Source: Ruminococcus sp.
Lineage (GTDB): Bacteria > Bacillota > Clostridia > Oscillospirales > Acutalibacteraceae
DNA length: 45,956 nt
NCBI GenBank assembly: GCA_017473775.1
Contig: JAFUJH010000015.1
Location: 1 to 45,956 of the forward strand
Direction of reading: 5' to 3'
The translations under genes were made by a program, and so were the position numbers. The notes beneath the pieces were generated by a model. It saw only the letters and a list, made by a program, of their open reading frames with translations. It made no database searches and was not told the origin of the DNA. Positions 7,836 to 16,900 of the stretch are shown here, piece after piece (position 1 is the first letter of the stretch; each line of letters opens with the position of its first letter).

Positions 7836-9542
7836 ATGCAAAGCGAAAATTTCAGCCTTTTATATCCCGAAAATTCACAGGTTGTCTGCAAGACTCTTTG
7901 CAAGGAAGCAATAAACGACTTATCAATCGACTTCCTTGTAGAGGCACTGACTTGCGACCCCTACGAGCAAAACAGCATTAAACAGCTCCTGATAAAAATC
8001 ACAGACGACGAGGAGACCATAAGATACCGCTGTGATGTATTTGAGGATTTTCTGAGGTTTCCAAAACTCCGTGAGGATTTGACAGCACTGCTTCTGAAGC
8101 TCAAGGATTTACGGGAGATTGAGCGATTCCAGAAGGACTCCGAATCCTCCTCACTGTGGCAGCTTGTAAACCGCCTGCGTGAGATGGACGGCTATGTGGA
8201 CTGCATAACTCAGATAAAAACCACCTTGGAGGAGCTTGATATCCGCTCTGAGGGACTCATTTCACTTCGTACAAAGGTACAGGCTATTTACAACGACAGC
8301 GGATTCCCCTTGCTGAAAGAAGATATAGAAACCACCCTGAAAGAAGTCAGAAATGTGAAAAGCATCACTCTGGGTGTAAACCTTGATGAAATGCTCAGAC
8401 CAAAGGCTGTAGGCGTAATCTGCCTTAATGATAAGCACTTCACCGACAGCGGCTTGCTCAAAAAGTTTATGAGCTTCGCTACCAAACAGAGCGAAATTCA
8501 CGAGGGCACAGAGGTTTCCGGCTTTACCTCCTTCCATCCTGCCAACCCCTCCACTGCTTCCTTCGGACTTGGCAAGGTGGTCACAGGTGCTCAGCAGGAT
8601 GTAAATCACATTGAAAACTCAAGCCTTACAGGTGCAGACCCTATGTCTGACGCACTGAAAAGAGTAGTGACAGATATCCTCAAACGCACAGTGAACAATC
8701 TGAAGTCTATGCTGAACAAATATGTAGGCATCAGCGGCTACTCCTTCATAAACCTTATGCCCGAGATTATTTTTTACATCCGCTTTGCCGAGCTTGCAGA
8801 TAAAATCAAGGCAAAGGGACTTCCGCTGTGCAAGGCTCAGGTCACAGCAAAGGATGACCGCACCTGCAATATCAAGGACATCTACAATATAAAGCTTGCA
8901 ATCAAAGCTGTGCAAGGTGATGACACAGAGATTGTCACCAACGACTTTGAGTTTTCAGACAAAGGCAGGATATACATCCTCACAGGCCCTAACCGCGGCG
9001 GCAAGACCACTATCACTCAGGCGGTGGGACTAAGCTTTCTGCTTGCACAGCACGGCATCTATGTGCCTGCAACACAGATGGAGTTAAGTCCCTGTGACAA
9101 CATCTACACCCACTTTCCTGCTGATGAAAACGACACGGTGGATTTAGGCAGATTAGGCGAAGAAAGCAAACGCCTGTCTGAAATTTTCCAAGTTGCTACA
9201 CGGCACAGCCTGCTCCTTCTTAACGAGAGCCTTGCAACCACAAATGTTGCAGAAGGCCTGTACATTGCAAAGGATGTAATTAAGGCTATGCGTTACTTAG
9301 GTGTGCGATGTGTATTCAACACCCATATGCACGACCTGGCACGAAACCTTGATGATATGAACAAAAGCGTAGAAGGCGACAGCAAGGTTGAGAGTATGGT
9401 AACAGGTGTTGAGGACAGTCACCGCTCCTTCAAAATCTTCATTGCTCCCCCACAGGGCATCAGCTACGCCAAGGACATCGCCGAAAAATACGGCGTAACC
9501 TTTGAAAGCATCAAAACAAACATCGACACAAGAACAGAATAA
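7836..9542 (+). CDS. MutS-family ATPase lacking the mismatch-recognition domain
   Basis: A 568-residue MutS-like protein with the helical core and C-terminal ABC-type ATPase but no N-terminal mismatch-binding domain, so it is not the MutS of mismatch repair. Walker A is GPNRGGKTT (384-392). The Walker B region reads LLLLNESLATT, so the Asp before the catalytic Glu is Asn463, followed by E464. A FNTHMHDLA His-switch segment follows at about 497. The coiled helical part spans about 30-330 and the ATPase about 360-560. Proteins of this kind in clostridia are annotated as DNA mismatch repair MutS-related, with no established role. There is no Smr nuclease domain, so it is not MutS2. The start has only a weak ribosome-binding site. 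It is monocistronic. Confidence 0.8.
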   Translation: MQSENFSLLYPENSQVVCKTLCKEAINDLSIDFLVEALTCDPYEQNSIKQLLIKITDDEETIRYRCDVFEDFLRFPKLREDLTALLLKLKDLREIERFQKDSESSSLWQLVNRLREMDGYVDCITQIKTTLEELDIRSEGLISLRTKVQAIYNDSGFPLLKEDIETTLKEVRNVKSITLGVNLDEMLRPKAVGVICLNDKHFTDSGLLKKFMSFATKQSEIHEGTEVSGFTSFHPANPSTASFGLGKVVTGAQQDVNHIENSSLTGADPMSDALKRVVTDILKRTVNNLKSMLNKYVGISGYSFINLMPEIIFYIRFAELADKIKAKGLPLCKAQVTAKDDRTCNIKDIYNIKLAIKAVQGDDTEIVTNDFEFSDKGRIYILTGPNRGGKTTITQAVGLSFLLAQHGIYVPATQMELSPCDNIYTHFPADENDTVDLGRLGEESKRLSEIFQVATRHSLLLLNESLATTNVAEGLYIAKDVIKAMRYLGVRCVFNTHMHDLARNLDDMNKSVEGDSKVESMVTGVEDSHRSFKIFIAPPQGISYAKDIAEKYGVTFESIKTNIDTRTE

Positions 9543-9553
9543 ATTTATAAATG

Positions 9554-9590
9554 AAGAGCACGGATTTTCAAACCCGTGCTCTTATGTTTA
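9554..9590. terminator. Bidirectional terminator between MutS-family gene and small ORF
   Basis: Ten-base perfect arms (9554-9563 and 9574-9583), loop of 10 nt. The + strand continues TATGTTT and serves the MutS-family gene. The 55-residue minus-strand gene ends at 9588, next to it. Confidence 0.7.
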
Positions 9591-9755
9591 CATATTCTTT
9601 CTGTTCTCAATAATCTCCACCACCTCACAATATGCCTGTGCATAACCTGCATTGAACTCATTTGAGTAATCCTGCTTGTATTCCTCCTCTGCTTCTTTCC
9701 AGCGTTCATTTATTTCCTCAATAATCATACTGATTGCCAAATCTGACAGTTTCAT
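9588..9755 (-). CDS. Small acidic helical protein, 55 residues
   Basis: A 55-residue ORF starting MKLSDLAISM and ending ENRKNM, mostly predicted helix, rich in Glu and Lys, with EEINERWKEAEEEYKQDY in the middle. A near-perfect ribosome-binding site (GGAGG) lies seven bases before the ATG, inside the last codons of the upstream gene. The ATG overlaps that gene's TGA (ATGA at 9752-9755), so translation is probably coupled. I do not recognise the family. The coupling and strong ribosome-binding site are the evidence that it is real. Confidence 0.7.
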   Translation of the reverse strand: MKLSDLAISMIIEEINERWKEAEEEYKQDYSNEFNAGYAQAYCEVVEIIENRKNM

Positions 9756-10324
9756 ATTATATCTCCTCCGTTTATAACTTCGGCTACAATGATATGCAAA
9801 TTCTCCAGAAAGTGTCTTTGCTCCAAAGAAAACACCTCTGTATCCAACTCTTCCTCATAACGAAACCCCAAAGTAGCACACAGTCTGCCCCTGTAAAAAC
9901 TTCGCATAACGGTCAATACTCCGTCAATGAGGAGTCCTGAAGGCTCAGACCACCTGTCGCTCACAGGAAGGCACCCCATTAGTTTACAGATAAACTTATC
10001 GTTTTTCGGCAGAATTTTTACATCACAAAGTATCTTTGCAAAAACCTCAGGATATTTTCTCAGTTTTTCACAAACAGAAAATAGCAATGTTGTAAATTCA
10101 CCTGCATTGGTCTTTGCATAGGTTTTGGCATAAACAATATAGTAATTCTCACTGTCTTCATAAATCTGTGCAAAAAATGTCTGGTGTTCTAAAGATACGG
10201 CACAGTAAATATCGCACACCTTGGTTTTATTTTTTAAAGTGCCTTCAAGCCCTGCATTATCTATAGCTTGCTCCGCAATGGCAACTTCCCTGCAATACAT
10301 CTCTTTTTCTGAGTTGATATCCAC
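9752..10324 (-). CDS. Unknown protein, 190 residues, coupled to a small downstream ORF
   Basis: No family recognised. A soluble mixed alpha/beta protein without a signal peptide or membrane segment. Cysteines are scattered (DIYCAVSLEHQTFF, FICKLMGC) and there is a QIYEDSENYYIVYAKTYAK stretch. I choose the GTG at 10324, with AGGAG eight bases upstream; a GTG at 10333 overlaps that site. It forms a two-gene operon with the 55-residue protein at 9588-9755, which overlaps it by four bases. The shared ATGA overlap suggests the two products are made in fixed ratio and may interact; toxin-antitoxin or regulator-partner roles are possible, but nothing in the sequence proves either. Confidence 0.65.
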   Translation of the reverse strand: MDINSEKEMYCREVAIAEQAIDNAGLEGTLKNKTKVCDIYCAVSLEHQTFFAQIYEDSENYYIVYAKTYAKTNAGEFTTLLFSVCEKLRKYPEVFAKILCDVKILPKNDKFICKLMGCLPVSDRWSEPSGLLIDGVLTVMRSFYRGRLCATLGFRYEEELDTEVFSLEQRHFLENLHIIVAEVINGGDII

Positions 10325-10411
10325 ATCTGCCACTCCTTTTCTGCAATTCTTGTTCTGATTATATTATATAAAACAGCGTGTACCATAAAACGGACTTCAC
10401 CCACGCAAAAA

Positions 10412-10446
10412 GAGCACAGGTGTGAAAACCTGTGCTCCTTTTCTTA
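10412..10446. terminator. Bidirectional hairpin terminator
   Basis: Ten-base perfect arms GAGCACAGGT/ACCTGTGCTC (10412-10421, 10428-10437), T-rich on both sides (CTTTTCTT on +, CTTTTTGC on -). It can end the minus-strand tex-arsC-HD operon. Confidence 0.65.
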
Positions 10447-10460
10447 AGAATGAAAAACTA

Positions 10461-10518
10461 AGGCTCCCTCATTGAGGGAGCTGGATTTCGGCAAAGCCGA
10501 AAGACTGAGGGAGTCAGA
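10461..10518. repeat. Palindromic repeat, second copy (inverse orientation)
   Basis: Two hairpins: GCTCCCTC/GAGGGAGC (63-70 and 74-81 of this block) and TTTCGGC/GCCGAAA (10486-10492, 10496-10502), flanked by ACTGAGGGAGTCA. Its layout matches the 70-112 element in reverse complement. Confidence 0.65.
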
Positions 10519-10546
10519 AATCTTTCTATTTACACCTTACGACTTT

Positions 10547-10624
10547 CGGACCGTCGGGGACGCCGATCCCTACGCACTCCTCCCGTCACGGCCTACGCCG
10601 TGCCACCCTCCTCTGTGAGGAGGT
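10547..10624. repeat. Palindromic repeat overlapping the end of the HD gene
   Basis: CACGGC/GCCGTG (10587-10592, 10597-10602) and CCTCCTC/GAGGAGG (10607-10613, 10617-10623) hairpins, preceded by an imperfect palindrome around GGGGACGCCGATCCC. This GC-rich block differs from the AT-rich flank. The stop codon of the HD-domain gene lies in the loop of the first hairpin. Confidence 0.6.
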
Positions 10625-11198
10625 CTTTTTCGCAAAAAATCTCGTAAATATTTCTGCCGATTTTTTCGCTGAAATATTCTTTAAGTTCAATGTGCTTATC
10701 CCATTTATCCTGCGGATAATAGCCGTACCTTTGCTTCACATCAGCCATTCTGCACTCTACAGAAACCACGCCTTCTGCGGAGCCGAGAGCGTCACATAAT
10801 TGAATCAATCTGTCATAATCGTCATATTTAACTTTTACCAGATAATCTTCAATAAATTTTTGTATATCGTCCGAAACATCAAACTTACCAACATAAGAAT
10901 CAATTTTCCTAACACAAAAAGAATGTGTCATACAAATCCGAGCTACCTCGTCATAACCTGACTCATTCATATATGTATAGCCGTCATATACATGGGCTAA
11001 ATGCTTCACTCCGAATTTTCTGCCAATGTCGTGTAAAAGACCGAGTATATAAGCTTTTTCAGCATCCAAATCAACACAATTACTTGCTATACTTTCCGCA
11101 CAGGAAGCCACTGCTTTGCTATGTTCAACCCAAGGTCCGGGGTTGAATTTCTCAGCATCTTCTATCAGTCTGTGTGCTTCTTCTCTGCTTGGAAACAT
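10593..11198 (-). CDS. HD-domain phosphohydrolase
   Basis: A 201-residue HD-superfamily metal-dependent phosphohydrolase. Visible motif residues: H26 (WVEHSKAV), H56-D57 (LLHDIGR), then HLAH at 66-69, a T-H-S at about 101-103 and a later Asp in QLCDALG. The family acts on nucleotides or phosphorylated compounds; this member's substrate is unknown. It is the third gene of an apparent tex-arsC-HD operon, starting 30 bp after the ArsC-family gene. The ribosome-binding site is weak (GGGG). The last residues (LLTEEGGTA) are encoded by the palindromic repeat at 10547-10624, so the natural C-terminus has probably been replaced or extended by that element. The catalytic part is intact. Confidence 0.85.
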   Translation of the reverse strand: MFPSREEAHRLIEDAEKFNPGPWVEHSKAVASCAESIASNCVDLDAEKAYILGLLHDIGRKFGVKHLAHVYDGYTYMNESGYDEVARICMTHSFCVRKIDSYVGKFDVSDDIQKFIEDYLVKVKYDDYDRLIQLCDALGSAEGVVSVECRMADVKQRYGYYPQDKWDKHIELKEYFSEKIGRNIYEIFCEKDLLTEEGGTA

Positions 11199-11228
11199 AC
11201 TAACAACCCCAACAATTAAATTTTGCTC

Positions 11229-11585
11229 TTACTTGCAGAAAACTTCTGCCCACTGAGCTTCTTTGAAGCCGATAAGGACTGTGTCCTCTGTTAAAATCAG
11301 AGGTCTTTTTACAAGCATTCCGTCTGTGGCAAGGAGTGCGTACATCTCCTCCTCGCTCATATGGGAGAGCTTTGTTTTTAGCTCCATTGACTTGTACAGC
11401 AGACCGCTTGTGTTAAAGAACTTTTTGAGTGGCTGACCGCTCTTTGCGTGCCACGCTCTCAGTTCATCGGCGGTGGGGTTTTCTTCTTTGATATTTCTGA
11501 GGGTGTATTCTATACCATTATCCTCAAGCCACTGCTGTGCTTTCTTGCAGGTTGTACACTTGGGATAGCAGATAAAAGTTACCAT
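11229..11585 (-). CDS. ArsC/Spx-family thioredoxin-fold protein
   Basis: A 118-residue protein of the ArsC/Spx/YffB family. The redox site is C10-T-T-C13 in YPKCTTCKKA, the first beta strand being MVTFICYP. The family includes arsenate reductase-like and Spx-like proteins. The CxxC (rather than a lone CX5R arsenate site) and the PLILTEDTVLIGF C-terminal segment fit the YffB/Spx-like branch. It lies 22 bp downstream of tex and 30 bp upstream of the HD-domain gene, probably co-transcribed with both. Likely cytosolic; it may act as a thiol-redox protein or transcription regulator. No arsenic resistance genes are nearby, so arsenate reduction is not supported by context. Confidence 0.85.
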   Translation of the reverse strand: MVTFICYPKCTTCKKAQQWLEDNGIEYTLRNIKEENPTADELRAWHAKSGQPLKKFFNTSGLLYKSMELKTKLSHMSEEEMYALLATDGMLVKRPLILTEDTVLIGFKEAQWAEVFCK

Positions 11586-11607
11586 TTTATACTCAACTCC
11601 TGTAAAC

Positions 11608-13755
11608 TCAAAAGCCCTTCATTGTCAGAGAAATTCTCTTTTTGGCTACATCTACGGACAGCACCTTCACCTTGACAATATCGCCAACCTTGAGAGCCTC
11701 TGAGGGGTGCTTGATAAACTTGTCGCTTATCTGAGATATATGCACAAGTCCGTCCTGGTGCACACCGATATCTACAAAAGCACCGAAGTCGATAACATTC
11801 CTGACAGTACCTGTAAGCTCCATTCCCTCTCGCAAATCCTCCATGCCCATTACATCTGTGCGAAGTTGAGGCTGAGGCAGACTTTCTCTGGGGTCGCGGC
11901 CCGGCTGAGTGAGCTCAGATAGGATATCCTCCAGTGTAGGTACACCGATAGAAAGCTTCTGTGCAACAGCCGCCTTGTCGGTTACCTTCTCTTTAATTCC
12001 CTTGATACCGCCTGACTCTACATCCTTTGCAGTATAGCCTAAGAGCTTGAGCAGCTCCTTTGCCGCCTTGTAGGACTCGGGATGCACCGCTGTGTTATCC
12101 AGTGCCTCTTTACTGCCTGCAACACGCAGGAAGCCTGCACACTGCTCAAATGCCTTGGGGCCAAGCTTGGGCACCTTCTTCAGCTCTGCACGGCTTAAAA
12201 ATCTGCCGTTTTCTTCTCTGTATGCTACGATATTTTTGCAGACAGTTGAGCTTAGTCCTGCAATGCGTGAAAGCAGTGCAGGAGACGCAGTGTTCAGGTC
12301 TGCACCAACAGAGTTTACGCAGTCCTCAACCACACCGTCCAGTGTCTCACCCAGACGCTTCTGGGGCATATCGTGCTGATACTGACCGATACCGATGGAC
12401 TTGGGGTCAATCTTTACAAGCTCTGCAAGGGGGTCCTGCAGACGCCTTGCAATGGACACTGCACTACGAAGTGTCAGGTCAAGGTCGGGGAGTTCATCTG
12501 CCGCAAGCTTGCTTGCGGAATATATGGAGGCACCTGCCTCGCTTACTATCATATATGCAAGGTCGGGCTTGTTTGCCTCAGCTATAACCTCAGCGGCAAA
12601 AAGCTCTGTCTCCTTGCTGGCTGTGCCGTTTCCGATTGAGAGCACAGTTGCACCGTACTTCTTGATAAGGCTCAGAAGCTTTACCTTGGACTCCTTTACC
12701 TTTGCCTCACTGTGAGTAGGATAGATAACTGTTGTGTCCAGCACTCTGCCTGTACCGTCAACAACCGCCACCTTACAGCCTGTGCGGTAACCGGGGTCAA
12801 GTCCGATAACCACCCTGTCCTTTACAGGAGGCTGCATCAGAAGCTGATGCAGGTTTGTAGCAAAAAGCTTCATTGCAGCTACAGAGGCGTTCTCTGTAAG
12901 CTCTGCTCTTACCTCACGCTCAATTGAGGGCAGAAGCAGACGGGTGTATGCATCCTCGCAGGCAGTCATCACAGCCTCAGAGCAAGGAGAGTCACCCTTT
13001 ACCATTACCTTTTTAATCATATTCAGAGGCTTATCCTCCGGAATTTCCACTGTAACCTTCAGGAATTTCTCCCTCTCGCCGCGATTGATTGCAAGGATTC
13101 TGTGTCCGCTTATCTTCTTAACAGGCTCAGAGAAGTTGTAGTAGCCTGTGTAAACGCTCTCTGCCTCCTCATCAACTGCCACGCTCTTGACAATGCCGTT
13201 GACCCACATAAGGTTGAAAAGCCGCTTGCGGATATCGGGATTATCGGAGCAGACCTCTGCGATAATATCCAGTGCACCCTGCAGTGCATCCTCGGGAGTT
13301 TCTACCCCCTTTTCTGCGTCCACATATTTCTCTGCCAAATCAATAGGATAAGATGTCTCGTCCTCCTGTGCCAGAATGTACTCAGCCAGAGGCTCCAAGC
13401 CCTTCTCTTTTGCAACAGAAGCTCTGGTCTTACGCTTGGGTCTGAAGGGTCGATATATATTCTCCAAATCAGCCATAGTCTCTGCCTTGGCTATTGACTC
13501 CTTAATCTCGTCTGTCAGCTTGCCCTGTGCATCAATGAGCTCTGTAATCTCCTGAGCACGAGCCACAAAATTACGGAGGTACTCCAGCCTCTCTGCAAAC
13601 TCACGGATAAGCTGGTCATCCATAGAGCCGTGCATCTCCTTACGGTAACGGGCAATAAAGGGTATAGTGTTACCCTCGTCAAGAAGTGCAATGATATTAC
13701 CTGCATATTCAGGTTTAATGTTGAATTCCTGTGATAGTTTAGCTACAAAATCCAT
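11608..13755 (-). CDS. tex: Tex, S1-domain RNA-binding transcription accessory protein
   Basis: A 715-residue Tex protein, close to the family's usual length of about 720. Order: an N-terminal helical segment, a YqgF-like RNase H-fold domain (RVVIGLDPGYRTGCKVAVVD), helix-hairpin-helix segments (SVGADLNTASPALLSRIAGL and following), and a C-terminal S1 domain (GTVRNVIDFGAFVDIGVHQDGLVHISQI). Tex binds nucleic acid and is thought to act in transcription or RNA metabolism. The ATG at 13755 has AAAGGA eight bases upstream, so I use it rather than the upstream in-frame starts. It is the first gene of the tex-arsC-HD operon, with its promoter overlapping the divergent region before the STAND gene. 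Confidence 0.95.
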   Translation of the reverse strand: MDFVAKLSQEFNIKPEYAGNIIALLDEGNTIPFIARYRKEMHGSMDDQLIREFAERLEYLRNFVARAQEITELIDAQGKLTDEIKESIAKAETMADLENIYRPFRPKRKTRASVAKEKGLEPLAEYILAQEDETSYPIDLAEKYVDAEKGVETPEDALQGALDIIAEVCSDNPDIRKRLFNLMWVNGIVKSVAVDEEAESVYTGYYNFSEPVKKISGHRILAINRGEREKFLKVTVEIPEDKPLNMIKKVMVKGDSPCSEAVMTACEDAYTRLLLPSIEREVRAELTENASVAAMKLFATNLHQLLMQPPVKDRVVIGLDPGYRTGCKVAVVDGTGRVLDTTVIYPTHSEAKVKESKVKLLSLIKKYGATVLSIGNGTASKETELFAAEVIAEANKPDLAYMIVSEAGASIYSASKLAADELPDLDLTLRSAVSIARRLQDPLAELVKIDPKSIGIGQYQHDMPQKRLGETLDGVVEDCVNSVGADLNTASPALLSRIAGLSSTVCKNIVAYREENGRFLSRAELKKVPKLGPKAFEQCAGFLRVAGSKEALDNTAVHPESYKAAKELLKLLGYTAKDVESGGIKGIKEKVTDKAAVAQKLSIGVPTLEDILSELTQPGRDPRESLPQPQLRTDVMGMEDLREGMELTGTVRNVIDFGAFVDIGVHQDGLVHISQISDKFIKHPSEALKVGDIVKVKVLSVDVAKKRISLTMKGF

Positions 13756-13788
13756 ATTTATAATCCTTTTCATAAAATTAACTAATTT

Positions 13789-13817
13789 ATTGTACCACAA
13801 AAAAACGGCTTTGACAA
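13789..13817 (-). promoter_or_regulatory. Promoter of tex
   Basis: TTGTCA (13817-13812), 17-bp spacer, TACAAT (13794-13789) on the - strand, about 35 bp before the ATG. Confidence 0.6.
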
Positions 13818-13852
13818 ATACAGATTATTATGCCAAACCACAGGATTTTGTA

Positions 13853-13881
13853 TTGAATTACCAATCAAAAATTGTTATATT
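13853..13881 (+). promoter_or_regulatory. Promoter of DUF4062-STAND gene
   Basis: TTGAAT (13853-13858), 17-bp spacer, TATATT (13876-13881), followed by GAAGGAGG nine bases before the ATG at 13918. It shows the gene has its own promoter and a strong ribosome-binding site. Confidence 0.6.
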
Positions 13882-13917
13882 AAATACAGATATTTTTGCT
13901 GAAGGAGGCTTCTCACT

Positions 13918-16900
13918 ATGAATTCCAACCAATTCTACAACGCTCTGCCCCCCGTAATCCGTGTTTTTATTTCTTCTACCTTTTCAGATATGGAACAGGA
14001 GCGTAACTATTTCAACGAGCATATAGCCCCAAAAATCAAGCACATATGCGAGGAGAGAGGAGTGTCCTTCTTCAGCGTTGACCTGCGTTGGGGCATCACC
14101 GAGGAGGACCAGGTAAACGGCCAGGTGCTCCCCATCTGCCTAAGCGAAATTGACAGATGCCGCCCCTTCTTCATAGGTATTCTGGGCAACAGATATGGCA
14201 GTGTGCTGGAGTCAATCCCCGAGCAAATCGGCAACAGCCTCCCGTGGCTCACAGGCAAAGAGGGCAAAAGCATCACAGAGCTTGAGATGCTCTACGCTGT
14301 GCTTGACACAGAGACTGACAACCCCTGCAAGAATTGCTCATTTTACCTCAGATCTGACGAATTATCCGCAAAGCTGTACGGAAACACTGCACAGGACAGC
14401 CGACTTACAGACTTAAAGAACACAATCATAAACAACAGCGGTGTGCCCTACTCCCGATACAACGACCTCAAGGAGTTCGGCAAAGCTGTGTACTCCGACA
14501 TACTTGCCTGGTTGGACGCAGAGTTTCCTGCTCCTGCACAGGTAGCTAAGAGCCGCCGACTCTGGTACAACAGCGAATTGCTTCGCAATTATACTCCTGA
14601 CCCGACATTTCACTCTTTCCTCGGCAATTACTTTAACGAAAGTTCCCGCGCTCTGCTGATTTACGGCGACGGAGCCAGAGGAAAGACCACCTTTCTGACA
14701 GGCTATACCCCCGACAACGGACACAAAATCCTCATCAACTGCGGCTCTGATGACCTGTTCCTGTATTGGCCCTCCATTGCAAAGGAGATCGTCAATCAAC
14801 TGAACATCATCGACAACTCCTTAGGCATTCCGCAATACGATGTCGGTGTATCTGTGCTTTCAAAGCTTACAGAGCTTATTAATAACGAAAGTACTACCGT
14901 GCAGGACTCTGAGCTCAGCTCGGACTTCTACCTTGTTACAGATGAAGAACGAGAAAACTTCAGGCTCTCCTTTCTGCAGTGGATTTCAGCTATCAATCCG
15001 AAAGAACATATCTTCATTTTTATCAATGATCTTAATCTTCTTGAGGACGAAGAAAGCCGTCTGCTTTCCTGGCTGCCTGTCCACACAAAGAACTTACACT
15101 TTGTCTGCACCACCAACGATAACGATATGGTCGAAAATGCAGAGGCATTGGGCTGGAATTGCAAGGAGATGCCCCTGTTTCCCAAGGAGCTTGCACAGGA
15201 GTTCCTGCTGAAGCATCTGAACATTTACGGAAAGAAGCTTTCATCTGCACAGAACGAGCTTCTCCTGCATTCTGAGCTTACAAGCTATCCCGGAAATCTG
15301 AAGTCGGTTGCAAACTTTCTGATTCAATGCGGCAGATTCCATAATCTTGATAAGCTGATCGGCGACATTGCCGATCACAAGAGCCCCACGGAATTTTTCC
15401 GTTATATATACAACTACTGCATAGCTGATTTGTCTCAGCAGGAGATAATCGCCTTCCGCGCTGTGCTGGGTATGGTAAGCTACTCCTCCCTGTCGCTTAA
15501 CGAGCAGGAGTGTTACAATCTGGCAGAACAGACTGCACACATCGGTGCAATTGAATGGGCACATCTGCACAACGCCTTTGAGCAGTTCGGTATAATCAAA
15601 GGCGACTACTGGATTACAAGAGATGAGGAAATACAGAAATTTACCTGTGAGCTGCTGACAAGAGAGGAAACCTGCTACATCCGTAACTACCTGGGTGAAT
15701 ACCTGATGAGCAAGCTTCATACTCCTGCTGACGAAAGCAAAACCCATCTGCAGGTAATCCGAGAGAAAACCACCTTTGCCAAATCTGCTCTACGGCAATT
15801 CTGCCAAGCAAAAAGCTGGAGCCGACTTACAGAAGTACTGCTGGATTATGAGCTGTTAATCCATATGTCAAGGCTTAACTGGAAGGCTGTTCTGGTCAGC
15901 TGGGTTCATATCTTCCTGAATTCAGATACCGATATTCCCAAGACAATACTCAGCTTCCTCAAAAGCATAGATTTGAGCAACCCCGACAACAAGGTAATCG
16001 CCTTGAAGGTTGCAAGTATCTTGAGCGATATGAACTTCCACTCACATTCTCTGCAAGCAAAAAGGCTTCTGGGAGTATCACACATTCCCTCTGCACTTCA
16101 CAGCGAGCTGAAAGGAGTAACCCCGGAGTTTGCCACACAATACAACAATCTGTGGGACCTCAAGGAGAAGGCAGAATACCGCCAGCTTCACAAAATTACA
16201 AATGAACTCCTGCACCACTCACAAGAACTCCCCCCAGAGGCTATGTGCAAGCTTCTGTTTTTTAAGGCAGATTGCGAGAGCCACCTGAGCCTGCACAACG
16301 AGTGTCTGGAAACCTCTCACCTTTACTATCAGGCAGCACTGTCCTGTGCCAGCACCTTTGATTTACTCCGTGCTCTGAGCATACGAGGCACTGTCCTTTA
16401 CCGTCTGAATAAATACTCCGAGGCGGCGTCAGTCCAGCAGAATGTCTCGAAGCTTGCTCTCCAGGAGGGCAACCTGCGTACATACCTCAGCGCTCTGAAC
16501 ATACTGGCAACCTGTGAATACCGAAACAACAGGTTTGAAGAATCCCTCCGCCTTCTTGATAAAATCTACAGCTATTGGGCAAGACTCAACGACAAATTAG
16601 AGATATCAAACACACATCTGAACAAGTGCAACGCCCTGTACCTCAGCGGAGATACCAACGCCGCTCTGAGCGAGGCAAGACTGCTTTACAACAGTATTCC
16701 TGATGACGCTTCACCTCTTATGCGTAATTTGCGTATTTCTGTGCTTGTAAACATCGGTATTTATATGCATACACTGGGAGACAACGCTGCGGAGGCTACC
16801 TTGCTTGAAGCACTGTCTGAGGCAGAAGCTCTGGGCTCAGAGGCTACCGCTATCAGCGCTATGGAAGCTTTGATCAAGCTTTACAAAGGCTCTGACCGTG

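Noticed and set aside
11229-11585. Arsenate reductase role for the ArsC-family protein
   Set aside because: No ars genes nearby and the active site is CxxC, so only the wider ArsC/Spx family can be claimed.
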